From an uncultured Brachyspira sp. (lineage in GTDB: Bacteria > Spirochaetota > Brachyspiria > Brachyspirales > Brachyspiraceae): DNA of 64,000 bases. The position numbers were made by a program, and so were the translations under genes. Positions 27,758 to 38,148 of the stretch are shown one piece after another (within the stretch, counting starts at the first letter, position 1; each line of letters begins with the position of its first letter). The DNA lies in NCBI RefSeq assembly GCF_944390845.1, contig NZ_CALXRM010000010.1:1-64000 (forward strand). Reading direction: 5' to 3'. Under the pieces are notes generated by a model. That model was not told the DNA's origin. It saw only the letters and a program-made list of their open reading frames with translations, and did not search any database.

Positions 27758-28141
27758 ATGGATATTATTTCATATAACAAATTGCCTGAAAAAGCAAGAA
27801 ATTTTATAGAGACATATTTTTCTGATTATTATATTTTTAAAGTAACATTCAATGCCTCATATAGTGTAGTATTTAAAGGAGGAAGCTCTGTAAACTTCAC
27901 ATCAAGAGGAGAATGGACTTCTATAATAGGAAATGGAAATGAAATACCATTAAATATAGTAGAAAAATTTGCAGAAGATAATATTATAGAAAAAGAAGTA
28001 TTGAATACTATAAAAGAAAAGTACGAAAGTCCTAATATATACAGAATAATAAAGAAAAAAAACAAGTATGAAATACTTATAAACAACAATATTATCATAA
28101 TAGATATTGAAGGTAATATTTTAAAAATAAAAAGTGAATAA
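27758..28141 (+). CDS. PepSY-like (DUF2874-type) protein without signal peptide
   Basis: The 127-residue protein is a paralogue of the product at 26881. Shared blocks are LPEKARNFIETYF, SVVFKGGSSVNFTSRGEWTS followed by IIGNG, and IEGNILKIKSE. The N-terminal export segment is absent, so this copy should be cytoplasmic unless the true start is missed. It follows the 47-residue gene on the same strand. Function unknown. Confidence 0.7.
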   Translation: MDIISYNKLPEKARNFIETYFSDYYIFKVTFNASYSVVFKGGSSVNFTSRGEWTSIIGNGNEIPLNIVEKFAEDNIIEKEVLNTIKEKYESPNIYRIIKKKNKYEILINNNIIIIDIEGNILKIKSE

Positions 28142-28194
28142 AATATTAATAAATGCATAGTTGAAATTTGTAATTTTAAGGTTATTATATAATT

Positions 28195-28953
28195 ATGAAA
28201 AACATATTGATAATTTTTTTTATATTAAATTCTTTTTTATTGGCACAGTATTATTCATATACTAATATTCCAGATTTTCAAAAAAGTGAATATTTTGTTC
28301 ATAAAGGAATATCAGGCAAAAAAAATAATGCTGTAATAGTATATACAGAAACTTCTGTTGATAACAATGGATATTGGAATATTAAAGAAACTTATATTAA
28401 AGGTTTTGTAACAAATAAAAAATTAAAAGATCCATTCCAATTAGAAGAAAGTATGATGACTAATATTAGAAAGTCAGAAATGTATTCTATTATAGACTTG
28501 GAAAATATGAGAACAGTTTATAATAAAACAATAGACTATTATGATTTTGGAACAATGGAACATACATTTGATATAAGGGGCAAAGTAAATTATACAAACA
28601 ATGCTGGTTCATTTGCAATATTTTCTATGTACGGAATATATCAAATGGCAAGAACCTTCCCTCTTGATATAACAAATGAAATGAATATTATAATGCCTAT
28701 GGCTTCAAAAGATAATAAGGTAAAAGTATCAATAGTAAATAATGGAATAAAAAAAATAAAAATAAAAGATGAAGAAAAGGAATGTTATGAAATGGAAATA
28801 AAAGGAGAAGGTATTCCATTTTCAATATTCCTTCCAAAAATAGCTGCATATATTGAAAAAGATGATAAAACAAGAAAAATAATCAAATACAATACTATGT
28901 CTGGTATGCTTGATACTACAGATATTTTTCTTACTGACACAGTAAAAAAATAG
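28195..28953 (+). CDS. Exported protein of unknown function
   Basis: The 252-residue protein has a signal peptide (MKNILIIFFILNSFLLAQYY, cleavage near LAQ). The mature region is beta-rich with YVIDLENMRTVYN-like strands and ends KYNTMSGMLDTTDIFLTD. The layout (measure of a cofactor- or thiol-free secreted beta-protein containing a single late Cys) does not match a family I can name with confidence. It lies 25 bases upstream of the hydrolase gene and may share its transcript. Confidence 0.55.
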   Translation: MKNILIIFFILNSFLLAQYYSYTNIPDFQKSEYFVHKGISGKKNNAVIVYTETSVDNNGYWNIKETYIKGFVTNKKLKDPFQLEESMMTNIRKSEMYSIIDLENMRTVYNKTIDYYDFGTMEHTFDIRGKVNYTNNAGSFAIFSMYGIYQMARTFPLDITNEMNIIMPMASKDNKVKVSIVNNGIKKIKIKDEEKECYEMEIKGEGIPFSIFLPKIAAYIEKDDKTRKIIKYNTMSGMLDTTDIFLTDTVKK

Positions 28954-28977
28954 TAAATTAATTAGGAGAAAATAATA

Positions 28978-29604
28978 ATGAGTGAATTAAAAGTTGATTG
29001 TATAAGTATAAACATGTACGGAATGAATTCTTATGTAGTATCCGTTGATGATGAAGCTATGATTATAGATATAGCAAAATTATCATTCGGATATGATGAT
29101 TATAAAAAATTATTAGAAGGTAAAAAATTAGTAAGAGTAATATATACACATGGACATTTTGATCATATATCCGGAGCTGATGATATAAGAAAAGAATTTC
29201 CAGATGTTCCTCATTGCGTTCATAACTTGGATTATAATTTCTTTCAAGATCCTAATTTAAATGTAAGTGCATATTTAGGAAGCATATTAAAATGTCAAAG
29301 CCCAGAAATACAATTTGATGACGGAGATACTTTCAAATTAAAAGACAGAGAGTTTAAAGTAATACATACACCGGGTCATACTGGAGGCGGAGTATGTTTC
29401 TATACAGAAGGACATTTATTCTGCGGAGATACTGTATTTGCTTATGGAATAGGAAGAACTGACTTACCTACTGGTGATTATGATACATTAGAAAAAAGCA
29501 TAAAAGAAAAAGTATTTACTTTAGATGATGATACTTTATTATATCCGGGACATGATGCTTACGGATTTAAATTATCACAAAGAAAGAAAATGGGTGTGTT
29601 TTAA
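28978..29604 (+). CDS. Metallo-beta-lactamase-fold hydrolase (glyoxalase II-like)
   Basis: The 208-residue protein has the full zinc-binding set: THGHFDH (HXHXDH), HTPGHTGGG, FCGDTVF and the last His in YPGHDAYG. The small size and motif spacing match the YcbL/glyoxalase II-like group, which hydrolyses thioesters or related small molecules in the cytoplasm. The precise substrate is unknown. A GGAGA ribosome site precedes the ATG. Confidence 0.88.
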   Translation: MSELKVDCISINMYGMNSYVVSVDDEAMIIDIAKLSFGYDDYKKLLEGKKLVRVIYTHGHFDHISGADDIRKEFPDVPHCVHNLDYNFFQDPNLNVSAYLGSILKCQSPEIQFDDGDTFKLKDREFKVIHTPGHTGGGVCFYTEGHLFCGDTVFAYGIGRTDLPTGDYDTLEKSIKEKVFTLDDDTLLYPGHDAYGFKLSQRKKMGVF

Positions 29605-29617
29605 TACATTTATATAA

Positions 29618-30526
29618 ATGATAATTAGTGCAAGCAGAAGAACCGATATACCTTCATCTCATTACAAATGGTTTTTAAATAGATTAAAAGAAGGATATGT
29701 TATTACTCAAAATCCTATAAGTAAAAATAAATTCTATAAAATACCATTAAATAAAAATATTGTAGATATTATAGTATTTTGGTCAAAGAATCCTAATATA
29801 GATTTTTTGAAAGAGGTAAAAAATTTAGGATATAATTTCTACTTGCATTTTACTATCACGCCTTATAATAAAGATATAGAAAAGAATATACCAGATAAAA
29901 ATATATTAATAGAAAATTTCAAAACTATAAGTAAATTATTCGGTAAAGATAGTATTGTATGGAGATATGATCCTATTATACTAAATAATAATTTTGATAT
30001 AAATTATCATAAAGAAAACTTTGAAAATTTTGCCGGAAGCTTAAATGGATATACTGATGAATGTATATTCAGCTTTATTCAAATATATTCAAAAATAAAA
30101 AATAATATAAGCAATATAAATGATAATAATGAAGACAAAATTATATTAATAAATAAATTAAAAGAAATATCAGAAAAAAATAATATAAAATTAAAATCTT
30201 GTTCTCAAGACTTTGATATAACAGAGAAATCATCTTGTATAGATAAAAACAGAATACAAAAAATATTAGGCTATACTATAAAAGAAAATAAAGATAAATC
30301 CCAAAGAAAATTATGCAATTGTATAGAAAGCATTGATATAGGAACATACAATACCTGTACAAACGGCTGCATATACTGTTATGCCAATTCAAAAAACATA
30401 TTAAAGGAATATGATATAAATAATGATATTCTATCCAATAAAAAAATAGATTACAGTACAGCTGATATAAAAGAAAGAAAAATCATTTATAACAATAAAG
30501 AAGATAAACTTTCTCTATTAGAATAA
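29618..30526 (+). CDS. DUF1848-family protein with C-terminal CX3CX2C motif
   Basis: The 302-residue protein opens with the conserved DUF1848 sequence MIISASRRTDIPSSHYKWFL and includes FWSKNP, FTITPY and WRYDPI. Near the C-terminus it has CTNGCIYCYAN (Cys247, 251, 254), the spacing of radical SAM 4Fe-4S ligands, and an earlier LCNC pair. In ordinary radical SAM enzymes the motif is near the N-terminus, so this is a permuted or convergent arrangement. Function is unknown. It follows the hydrolase gene by 13 bases and ends two bases from the convergent kinase gene. Confidence 0.82.
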   Translation: MIISASRRTDIPSSHYKWFLNRLKEGYVITQNPISKNKFYKIPLNKNIVDIIVFWSKNPNIDFLKEVKNLGYNFYLHFTITPYNKDIEKNIPDKNILIENFKTISKLFGKDSIVWRYDPIILNNNFDINYHKENFENFAGSLNGYTDECIFSFIQIYSKIKNNISNINDNNEDKIILINKLKEISEKNNIKLKSCSQDFDITEKSSCIDKNRIQKILGYTIKENKDKSQRKLCNCIESIDIGTYNTCTNGCIYCYANSKNILKEYDINNDILSNKKIDYSTADIKERKIIYNNKEDKLSLLE

Positions 30527-30527
30527 A

Positions 30528-32114
30528 TTAAAAATCCTTCATTATATTTTCATATTTTAATTTATCATTGAACATATCCAAATATATTTCATATTTTTTA
30601 TTATAATAATTACTTAATTCTTTATTAGGCTTTACAATATCACCAAGTTTTCCCATATTTCTCAAAGCCTCTTTATATGTAGGATATATTCCTGAAGCTA
30701 TAGAAGCATTAATAGCACTTCCCAAAACAACTGCCTCATCATGACCTGCAAAATAAATATCCTGACAGCAAATATCAGCCAATTCCTGCATATATAAAGA
30801 ATTCTTCACAGCTCCGCCGCATACTATTATAGAATTGATTTTATATCCATTATTTCTTGCCACTTCAATAATATGTCTTGTACCAAAGCATATACTGTCA
30901 AGTACTGCCAAATATATTTTAGCCATAGATTCTAAATTTTCAGCCATATCTAAACCAATAATCATTCCTCTAGGTTTATTATCTGCTCTAGGAGATCTAT
31001 TGCCGTAATGATAATCTAATACATGCAAATCTTTTATTATATACGGATCTTTTTCTCTTAATCTTTTTATTTCATCATTTAATATATCATATATCTTATT
31101 ATGATTTCCATTTACCTCTTTAAGTAAAGTATTATAATAAGAATGATTTCTTAATGTATAATCAAGCAAACTTCCATAAGCACTTTGTCCGCCTTCATTA
31201 AGCCACATATTAGAAACCATAGCATTATAATAAGGTCCCCATATTCCCGGTATAAAAGTAGATTCTTTTCTATTCATCATATGACAAGCAGATGTTCCTG
31301 CCACTATAACAAGCACATCATCTGCCTCATCTCTCAAAGAACCTAATCCGCCAGCATGAGCATCTATCATTCCAACAGCAACTTTTACATTTTCACTCAA
31401 ACCTAATTCTAAAGCACTTTGTTTTGTAAGATTTCCAGCAAAACTTCCTGGTTCTTTAACTGTATTTCCTATTTTATTATCTTCCAATAAATCCTCTAGT
31501 CCTATAGATTGAAAGAAGCTTTTATCCCAACTATTTTCATGTGCTAAATATGTCCATTTACAAGCTAATGTACATGAACTTCTTATCTCAGAACCGCATG
31601 CCTTATACTGAAGAAAATCTGCTAAATCAAAAAATTTTGCAATTCTTTTATAGGAGCTATTTAAATTGTTTTTTAACCATAAAATCTTTGGCATTTCCAT
31701 TTCTATGCTTATCTTTCCGCCTACATAATTTAAAACTTTATAATTATTAGAATTTATAAATTCAGTTTCTTTTTCAGCCCTATGATCCATCCACATTATT
31801 ATATTCCAATAATTATCATTATCAGGATTAACACTTACAGGCTTATCATCTTTATCTAACACAACAAGCGAACAAGTAGCATCAAAACCTATGGCAATAA
31901 TGTCTGAAGGATTAATCTTTGATTCCTTTATACTTTCTTTTACTACATAACAAAGACTATCCCATATATCTTCAGATGACTGCTCTACAAAATTTCCAGA
32001 CATCTTTCTCATCTTTATATCTTTGCTTTTAAATATTACACTTTCACCTTTCACAGAAAATATACCAGCTCTTACGCTTCCGCTTCCTACATCTATACCT
32101 ATAACATATTGCAT
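30528..32114 (-). CDS. FGGY-family carbohydrate (pentulose) kinase
   Basis: The protein (528 residues from the chosen start) is a two-domain sugar kinase. It begins YVIGIDVGSGSVRAGIF with the phosphate-binding loop, has WMDHRAEKE, VGMIDAHAGGLG, and the ADP-binding IIVCGGAVKNSLYMQELADI. Length and the GSVRAG form fit the ribulokinase-like FGGY subgroup that acts on pentuloses. The start at 32114 has GGAG seven bases upstream, whereas the longer frame to 32141 has no such signal. A HAD phosphatase gene lies immediately upstream (16 bases), so the two are probably an operon. Confidence 0.88.
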   Translation of the reverse strand: MQYVIGIDVGSGSVRAGIFSVKGESVIFKSKDIKMRKMSGNFVEQSSEDIWDSLCYVVKESIKESKINPSDIIAIGFDATCSLVVLDKDDKPVSVNPDNDNYWNIIMWMDHRAEKETEFINSNNYKVLNYVGGKISIEMEMPKILWLKNNLNSSYKRIAKFFDLADFLQYKACGSEIRSSCTLACKWTYLAHENSWDKSFFQSIGLEDLLEDNKIGNTVKEPGSFAGNLTKQSALELGLSENVKVAVGMIDAHAGGLGSLRDEADDVLVIVAGTSACHMMNRKESTFIPGIWGPYYNAMVSNMWLNEGGQSAYGSLLDYTLRNHSYYNTLLKEVNGNHNKIYDILNDEIKRLREKDPYIIKDLHVLDYHYGNRSPRADNKPRGMIIGLDMAENLESMAKIYLAVLDSICFGTRHIIEVARNNGYKINSIIVCGGAVKNSLYMQELADICCQDIYFAGHDEAVVLGSAINASIASGIYPTYKEALRNMGKLGDIVKPNKELSNYYNKKYEIYLDMFNDKLKYENIMKDF

Positions 32115-32130
32115 AAAAAAACTCCTATAA

Positions 32131-32934
32131 TTAAAAGTCAAAATTAAGATAATTATTTATAAACTCACCTACTCCATTTTCTTCATTGCTTTTGGTTATA
32201 TATTGGCATTTTTCTTTTACTGATTTTTCAGCATTATCAACAGCAACCGATATGCCGGAAAATTCAAGCATTTCTAAATCATTATTATTGTCTCCAAAAG
32301 CCATGACATTTTCTCTATTAAGATTATATTTATTTAGTAAAAATTCCAAAGCATTAGCCTTTGAAACTTCTTTATTCATAACCTCTAAATATACTTCTCT
32401 TGAAAATGTAAAATACAAATCATTTCCAAATATATTTTGTAATTCAAACTCTATATTTTTTAATACAGCATTTTCACCTATAAACATAAATTTAGTAAAA
32501 GAAAAATCTTCTATACCTTCAAAACCAATAATATAATTATGTATCTGTGCTATTGCTATATAATAATTAAGCCATTTCTCATCAAAGAAGCCTATATTCC
32601 ATCTATTGCCTAAAAATGATTGATAATATACATTATATTTCTTTGCCATGCTTATAAGTTTCTTTCCAGTATCAGAATCTAAACTTTTCTCATATATGAT
32701 ATTAGAATCCTTATCCGTTATCATAGCACCATTAAATGATATTAACTCGCTGTCTATATTCAAATCATATAAAAATTTCAAAGCTGATGATGTAGGTCTT
32801 CCAGTAGAAAGTATTATTTTTATTCCATTATTATAAGCTCTTTTTAAAACATTTTTATTATAATCACTTATTTGATGATTATTATTTAAAAGAGTTCCGT
32901 CTAAATCTAAGGCTATTAATTTAATGCTATTCAA
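32131..32934 (-). CDS. Cof-type HAD-superfamily phosphatase
   Basis: The 267-residue protein has HAD motif I LIALDLDGTLL, motif II in ILSTGRPTSSA, a C2B cap, and motif IV FGDNNNDLEML followed by AVDNAEKSVKEKC. Cof proteins dephosphorylate sugar phosphates, nucleotides or flavin. Its position just upstream of the pentulose kinase suggests a sugar-phosphate role (inference). Confidence 0.9.
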   Translation of the reverse strand: MNSIKLIALDLDGTLLNNNHQISDYNKNVLKRAYNNGIKIILSTGRPTSSALKFLYDLNIDSELISFNGAMITDKDSNIIYEKSLDSDTGKKLISMAKKYNVYYQSFLGNRWNIGFFDEKWLNYYIAIAQIHNYIIGFEGIEDFSFTKFMFIGENAVLKNIEFELQNIFGNDLYFTFSREVYLEVMNKEVSKANALEFLLNKYNLNRENVMAFGDNNNDLEMLEFSGISVAVDNAEKSVKEKCQYITKSNEENGVGEFINNYLNFDF

Positions 32935-33029
32935 AATATCCTCATAATTATTTAAATAATTTGAACAAAATAATAATTAGTTTATATTTTATATGGAAAT
33001 AAAAAATATGAAAAAAATTATGATTTGTA

Positions 33030-33464
33030 TTATATTAAATCATATATTTCTAAATCACTTAAATCATCATACATTATTCTTTTTATTTTTTCGCTTTCAT
33101 TTAATAAATCAGCTATTTCTTCTAATAATTCCTGATGATGTTCATTATTTTCAGCAGCTAATGTAAATAGTAAAAATACTCTGTTTTTTTCATCAAAATC
33201 AACACCATCTCTAATTTTTAAAAGAGTAATTCCATTTTTTATAACACCGTCTTCCGGTCTGGCATGAGACATAGCCATTCCGTCACCAAGTACAATATAA
33301 GGTCCTGATTCTTTGATATTATTTACAATACAATCAACATATCTAGGTTCTACGCATTTATTTTCTACTAAAAGCTCAGCTCCCTTTCTTATAGCTTCTT
33401 CCCAATTACTTACATTATCAATTATATCTATTTTGTTTCTTATTAGCTGTTTTAGCATATTCAC
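33030..33464 (-). CDS. PTS EIIA component (fructose/mannitol/ascorbate class)
   Basis: The 144-residue protein is a PTS EIIA type 2 domain. The phosphorylated His is in GDGMAMSHARPEDGVIKNGI, a form closest to ascorbate-type (UlaC/SgaA) EIIA. The C-terminal EENNEHHQELLEEIADLL-like helix is also typical. No EIIB or EIIC gene is in the window, so it is an orphan that may regulate or serve a permease elsewhere. A promoter-like TTGACA-N17-TATACT lies upstream at 33500-33528 on the minus strand. Confidence 0.88.
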   Translation of the reverse strand: MNMLKQLIRNKIDIIDNVSNWEEAIRKGAELLVENKCVEPRYVDCIVNNIKESGPYIVLGDGMAMSHARPEDGVIKNGITLLKIRDGVDFDEKNRVFLLFTLAAENNEHHQELLEEIADLLNESEKIKRIMYDDLSDLEIYDLI

Positions 33465-33699
33465 ACCCCCAAATAATAAACTACTATTATGTATAATATA
33501 GTATAGTTTTATTTTATTTATTTGTCAAATTATATTATTTATGTGTATTTAAGTATTAAAAAATAACTATTCATAGTTTTTAACTGATAAAATCAGAAAT
33601 TCCGATAGTAAGTAACTATAGATATAACAATTTTTCTATAAATAGGTTATATTATATAATGAAAATAATTGTAAACAATATTTAAAAAAGGACTGCTGA

Positions 33700-36600
33700 G
33701 TGCGTCAAAGAAATAGGTACTCTAGGTTTAGAATGTATATAGCTACAACCTTGTTAGCTTTTATGATACCTGCTTTGTTTAGCGTTTCATTAGTATTATC
33801 AAATAAACAAAAGTATCTTGATAATGTTATAGAATATATAAACAAAGTAAGTCCTATAGATATTTCTGTATCCGATATAAGTATATCCTATAAATTAGAA
33901 TTAGTACTTGATAATGTTAAGCTATATTCTAAAAATAACCCTGATGCTTTCTTTGATATGGATAGAGCCTCTTTGCGTTTTAATTTATTTAGAATATTTA
34001 TCAAAAGAGATCCTTTATATCTTTTAAGCGACATTGCTATAGATAATGCTGATTTTTATCCTGTATTATTAGATACCTCTATATTCGGCAGCGGAGGAGG
34101 TAGTAAAAACTCTTATGAGGATATCAGAAAACTTATAAATAGTATAACTCCAATATTTATGGATAAAAATATTAGTATAAAGAACTTCTCTACAAAAATA
34201 GTAGATAATAGTAATAATGTCACAGAAGCATCTTTAAACTCTTTAGATGGTAATTTTAGATCTTATGGTTATTTTCTTTCATATAATATAGATTTGCCTG
34301 ATAAAACTACTGTACATTTTTCTTTAGAAAGTAAAACTAATTTATCAGAAATAACTTCATTAATACATGCCAAAGATGAACATGGGGATTTATTTGTATA
34401 TAATCTGTTATTAACAAACAGCAGTGATGGAGTAAAAGGCAGTTTACAAAATAAAAAAAATAATAATAATTTCTTAAATGTACAATATGATTATAATGAA
34501 CAAGATATAAGCTTCTCTGCTACAAATATAAAAGTAACAAAAGATACTATATATAAATTCATGAATATTGCTTTAGATACTCCTATCATTTATAGATTCG
34601 TTAAATTAGATGAAAAAACAATATCTACAATAAGCAACTCTATAGATACATTCAGAGATCTTGATATTAATGCTTATGGTAATTATTCATTAACTAATAT
34701 GACAAATTCATATATAGATTTTGATTTAAGAGTAAGAGATAAATTATTTAATGTAGCAGTTAATGCTGAACTTACCAATAACAGTATAATACTATCTAAT
34801 GCATACGTAAATGCATTAGAAGGTAATATAGTAGCAAGCGGAATAGTACCATTAGGAGATCCTGTATCAAGCTTACTATCATTAAATGTAAATAATATAA
34901 AAGCCGGAGATAAACCTTTATCTACAAAATTATATTTAAGACCTCTAAAAATAGATGATAAGGAAATTAAATCAAGATTTACAATATCTGAATTTACTTA
35001 TGCAAATACATTAACCAAACCTTTAGCATTTGATTTTCTATATAATAGAGATGAAAAAGAAATAGGACTTGATTTAGTAGCAAGTAAATATGATCAGCCT
35101 TTAAGTGCTAAATTTTCTTTGGATAAAACAAAACCTGTTCTAATCAGTGCAAAAGGTGTAATACCTCAAGAAATTTTCATGGTGGCATTAGGCCAAAATG
35201 TAATAGATAACCTTTCATCACTAAATGTTGAATATACTATGAGTAATGCATTATATACTCAAGATAAAGGAAATGTACATGTATTAAAGGCATCATCTAA
35301 AAAGATATACACAGAAGAATATTTAATAAGAATAGGAGCTTCAGCATATAAAAATGTAATAGAAATTAATGATATTTACTATAGACTTTCAGAAAACGGC
35401 GGAATAAATGCAAATGCTAAAATAGAATATGATAAGAATTTAAATGTAAAAATAGAAGGTAATCTAAATACCCCTGCTGGAAATTATGGTTTAAGCGGAT
35501 TTTCAACAACATCTACTAACGGAAGCAAGGTAATATATGCCTCTACAGATAAATCAGAAATAATTGCAAGCGGTATAATATCAACAAACGGATTATTGGA
35601 TTTAAATATAAAAACTCCAAAAACTTTAAGTATAAAAGATATCGATTTAAATGTAGATGTGAATGTTAATAACTATACTCAGCAGCCTATATATTTATAT
35701 GGAAATATAAAGGCTAATAAAAATTTAGCACCTATATTTGCTCTAAATACTCAATTTGAATTGTCAAATCAAAGTATAATGTTTACAAACATCATATTAG
35801 ATTATGGTGAAAACAGAGTATCCGGAAACGGAATATTGGCATCTTCTGACGGAATAAATAAATTTACAGTATTATTAAAAGATATAGAAAATGACGGAAT
35901 ATTAGCATTAGATGCTTCAATCAATAAAAATAATGTATATGGAAAAGTTACTATCAGCCAATTACCATTTGATATCAGCGGTCAGGCTTATGGAGTATTA
36001 ACAGCTAATGCTACATTAATAGGTTTAATGAGCAGCCCTGTTGTTTATCTTGAAAAATTTGATGTTAAAGATTTTCAAATACCTGGTATGAGATTTGATA
36101 TTTCATTATCCGGTTATTATAAAACTGATGAATTAGAATTAAAAGATATATTAGTAACAAAAACAGGAGATTTTGGTACAGTTTCAGCAAAACCATTTGC
36201 CAAAAAACAGCAAATAAAAATACCTTATGCATACTTCTCAAGAGATTTGCAGAATATGAAAGTAGAAGTTAATAATATGACTTTCTTAAGTTCATTTTCT
36301 GGTACTATAGATTATAATATGAGAAGATTGCCAGATGACAGACAGGAATTTAGAATACAAACAACACCTATAACAATAAACAAAAGAAAATTACCGGAAT
36401 TCGGTACAATAATGACTTATAATGGTGAAGACATAATATTCACAAATACAAAGAAACATGGTATCTCAGGTTCCATAACAAAAGAATTAGGCAATACCAA
36501 AACAGATTTAGTTTATGTATATGATAATGATGATATGCTCAATATAGATGGAGTTATAAAAAATACTAAAAGAGATCAAGTGGATTTATTAATTACTTCA

Positions 36601-38148
36601 GACATAATAAATGTAGAAGTATTTGAAATATTTAATGTATTATTCACAGAAATTAACTCCTCCCCTACTAACTTTATGGTAGACGGAAATCCATATACAT
36701 TATATGCCCATATACATGGTGATGCTGATAATGTCGCTATAGACGGAAGATTCTTAGGTCATGGTAAAAGAGTAAAAATAGCATATTTTAATGATGTATT
36801 TGACGACACAATAGTAGATTTCGGCTTTAACGGACACATGTTTGATGTAAATAATTTGACATTCACATCTAAGAAAAAGAAAAACTTGAGTATAACAGGC
36901 GAAGCAGAAATATTCAAAAACAATATAAACTATATGGCATTCGATTTATTGTCATCAGATGAACAGCTAGGACTTTTAGACGGAAATTTAAATTTAGGTA
37001 TTGCTAAAGTTAAAGGCCCTGTACATGTTGATATAACAGTAGGCGGAAATATGGCTGCTCCTAGAATAGGAGGAGTTCTTACTTTAATGAAAAGTGATGT
37101 TCAATTATCAATATCATCTCAAAATACATATAAAGAACGTGTATATGGAATATTAAGTAAAATTTATTGGGATTTCACTATAGAAGCTTGGAAACAGGTT
37201 AGAGTTGCTCATAACTTAGTAGGTGATGTATACTTGGAAGAAGGCTCTAAAATGAGAGTTTACAATACTATTATGGACGGTATAGAGCTTGCTGGTACTG
37301 TAAATGTAGACAGAGGAAGTATTTATTATCTACAAAATATATATCAGTTAGAAAGCGGTTCTGTTACATTCCCGCCTAATAACAGTTTAGATCCTATAAT
37401 AACAGCTACAGCATACACATATAAAAAGTATTATCCTACCACAGCTAATTTATCTTCTCAATCATTTGAAAGTGAATTATCCGGTGAAAATGTAACTTTA
37501 TATATGGAAATGAATTCTAGATTATCTCAGTTGGTATCATCTCAAGACGGAGGAATATCACCTGTAAAATTCTACACTATACCTGCATTAGGACAATATC
37601 AAGTTAATCAATTAGCCGGAATACCTCAAGGTACTTTTGGAGACAGAGAAAATCAAATGTTTGCAGAAAGTGCTGCTAATAGAAATACTATGAATAACGA
37701 CCAATTACAGCAGCTTACTATGAATTACAGCGACTTACTTTTAAGAAGTACCGTATTAAGACCTGTAGAAAGATGGTTCAGACAGTTCTTAGGAATAGAC
37801 TATATTAACTTAAGCCCTACAGTAGTAAATAACTTGCTATTTGTTACAAATAATAATAGTATAAGTCCTACTTCTATATGGGATAATACAAGTGTTGGTA
37901 TTGGAAAATATGTTTCTAAATATTTGTATTTAAAATACGATGTTACCTATAGAGTTAATGATACATCAAGACCTAGTGTTAATGGTAAAAACGTGGATCC
38001 TTATTATTTTGACCATCAATTTGGTTTTGAAGTATCTTTACTAAAAAATTATAAACTTGCAAATTTTGTTTTTGAGTATAAAATAAATCCTTTCGATATA
38101 CAAGGAAAAGGACAAGATTTTAACATAGTTACTCGGTGGAGATTTTAG
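33700..38148 (+). CDS. tamB: TamB-like translocation/assembly protein (AsmA/DUF490 family)
   Basis: This 1482-residue protein starts with a GTG preceded by AAAGGA seven bases upstream. One N-terminal membrane anchor (about residues 11-28) is followed by a very long beta-rich periplasmic region. The DUF490/TamB C-terminal domain is recognisable in VDRGSIYYLQNIYQLESGSV followed by TFPPNNSLDPIITATAYT, and the end EVSLLKNYKLANFVFEYKIN is barrel-like. TamB proteins bridge inner and outer membranes and carry phospholipid or help barrel insertion. Its TAG stop overlaps the start of bamA (TAGTG), so the two are translationally coupled. Confidence 0.9.
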   Translation: MRQRNRYSRFRMYIATTLLAFMIPALFSVSLVLSNKQKYLDNVIEYINKVSPIDISVSDISISYKLELVLDNVKLYSKNNPDAFFDMDRASLRFNLFRIFIKRDPLYLLSDIAIDNADFYPVLLDTSIFGSGGGSKNSYEDIRKLINSITPIFMDKNISIKNFSTKIVDNSNNVTEASLNSLDGNFRSYGYFLSYNIDLPDKTTVHFSLESKTNLSEITSLIHAKDEHGDLFVYNLLLTNSSDGVKGSLQNKKNNNNFLNVQYDYNEQDISFSATNIKVTKDTIYKFMNIALDTPIIYRFVKLDEKTISTISNSIDTFRDLDINAYGNYSLTNMTNSYIDFDLRVRDKLFNVAVNAELTNNSIILSNAYVNALEGNIVASGIVPLGDPVSSLLSLNVNNIKAGDKPLSTKLYLRPLKIDDKEIKSRFTISEFTYANTLTKPLAFDFLYNRDEKEIGLDLVASKYDQPLSAKFSLDKTKPVLISAKGVIPQEIFMVALGQNVIDNLSSLNVEYTMSNALYTQDKGNVHVLKASSKKIYTEEYLIRIGASAYKNVIEINDIYYRLSENGGINANAKIEYDKNLNVKIEGNLNTPAGNYGLSGFSTTSTNGSKVIYASTDKSEIIASGIISTNGLLDLNIKTPKTLSIKDIDLNVDVNVNNYTQQPIYLYGNIKANKNLAPIFALNTQFELSNQSIMFTNIILDYGENRVSGNGILASSDGINKFTVLLKDIENDGILALDASINKNNVYGKVTISQLPFDISGQAYGVLTANATLIGLMSSPVVYLEKFDVKDFQIPGMRFDISLSGYYKTDELELKDILVTKTGDFGTVSAKPFAKKQQIKIPYAYFSRDLQNMKVEVNNMTFLSSFSGTIDYNMRRLPDDRQEFRIQTTPITINKRKLPEFGTIMTYNGEDIIFTNTKKHGISGSITKELGNTKTDLVYVYDNDDMLNIDGVIKNTKRDQVDLLITSDIINVEVFEIFNVLFTEINSSPTNFMVDGNPYTLYAHIHGDADNVAIDGRFLGHGKRVKIAYFNDVFDDTIVDFGFNGHMFDVNNLTFTSKKKKNLSITGEAEIFKNNINYMAFDLLSSDEQLGLLDGNLNLGIAKVKGPVHVDITVGGNMAAPRIGGVLTLMKSDVQLSISSQNTYKERVYGILSKIYWDFTIEAWKQVRVAHNLVGDVYLEEGSKMRVYNTIMDGIELAGTVNVDRGSIYYLQNIYQLESGSVTFPPNNSLDPIITATAYTYKKYYPTTANLSSQSFESELSGENVTLYMEMNSRLSQLVSSQDGGISPVKFYTIPALGQYQVNQLAGIPQGTFGDRENQMFAESAANRNTMNNDQLQQLTMNYSDLLLRSTVLRPVERWFRQFLGIDYINLSPTVVNNLLFVTNNNSISPTSIWDNTSVGIGKYVSKYLYLKYDVTYRVNDTSRPSVNGKNVDPYYFDHQFGFEVSLLKNYKLANFVFEYKINPFDIQGKGQDFNIVTRWRF

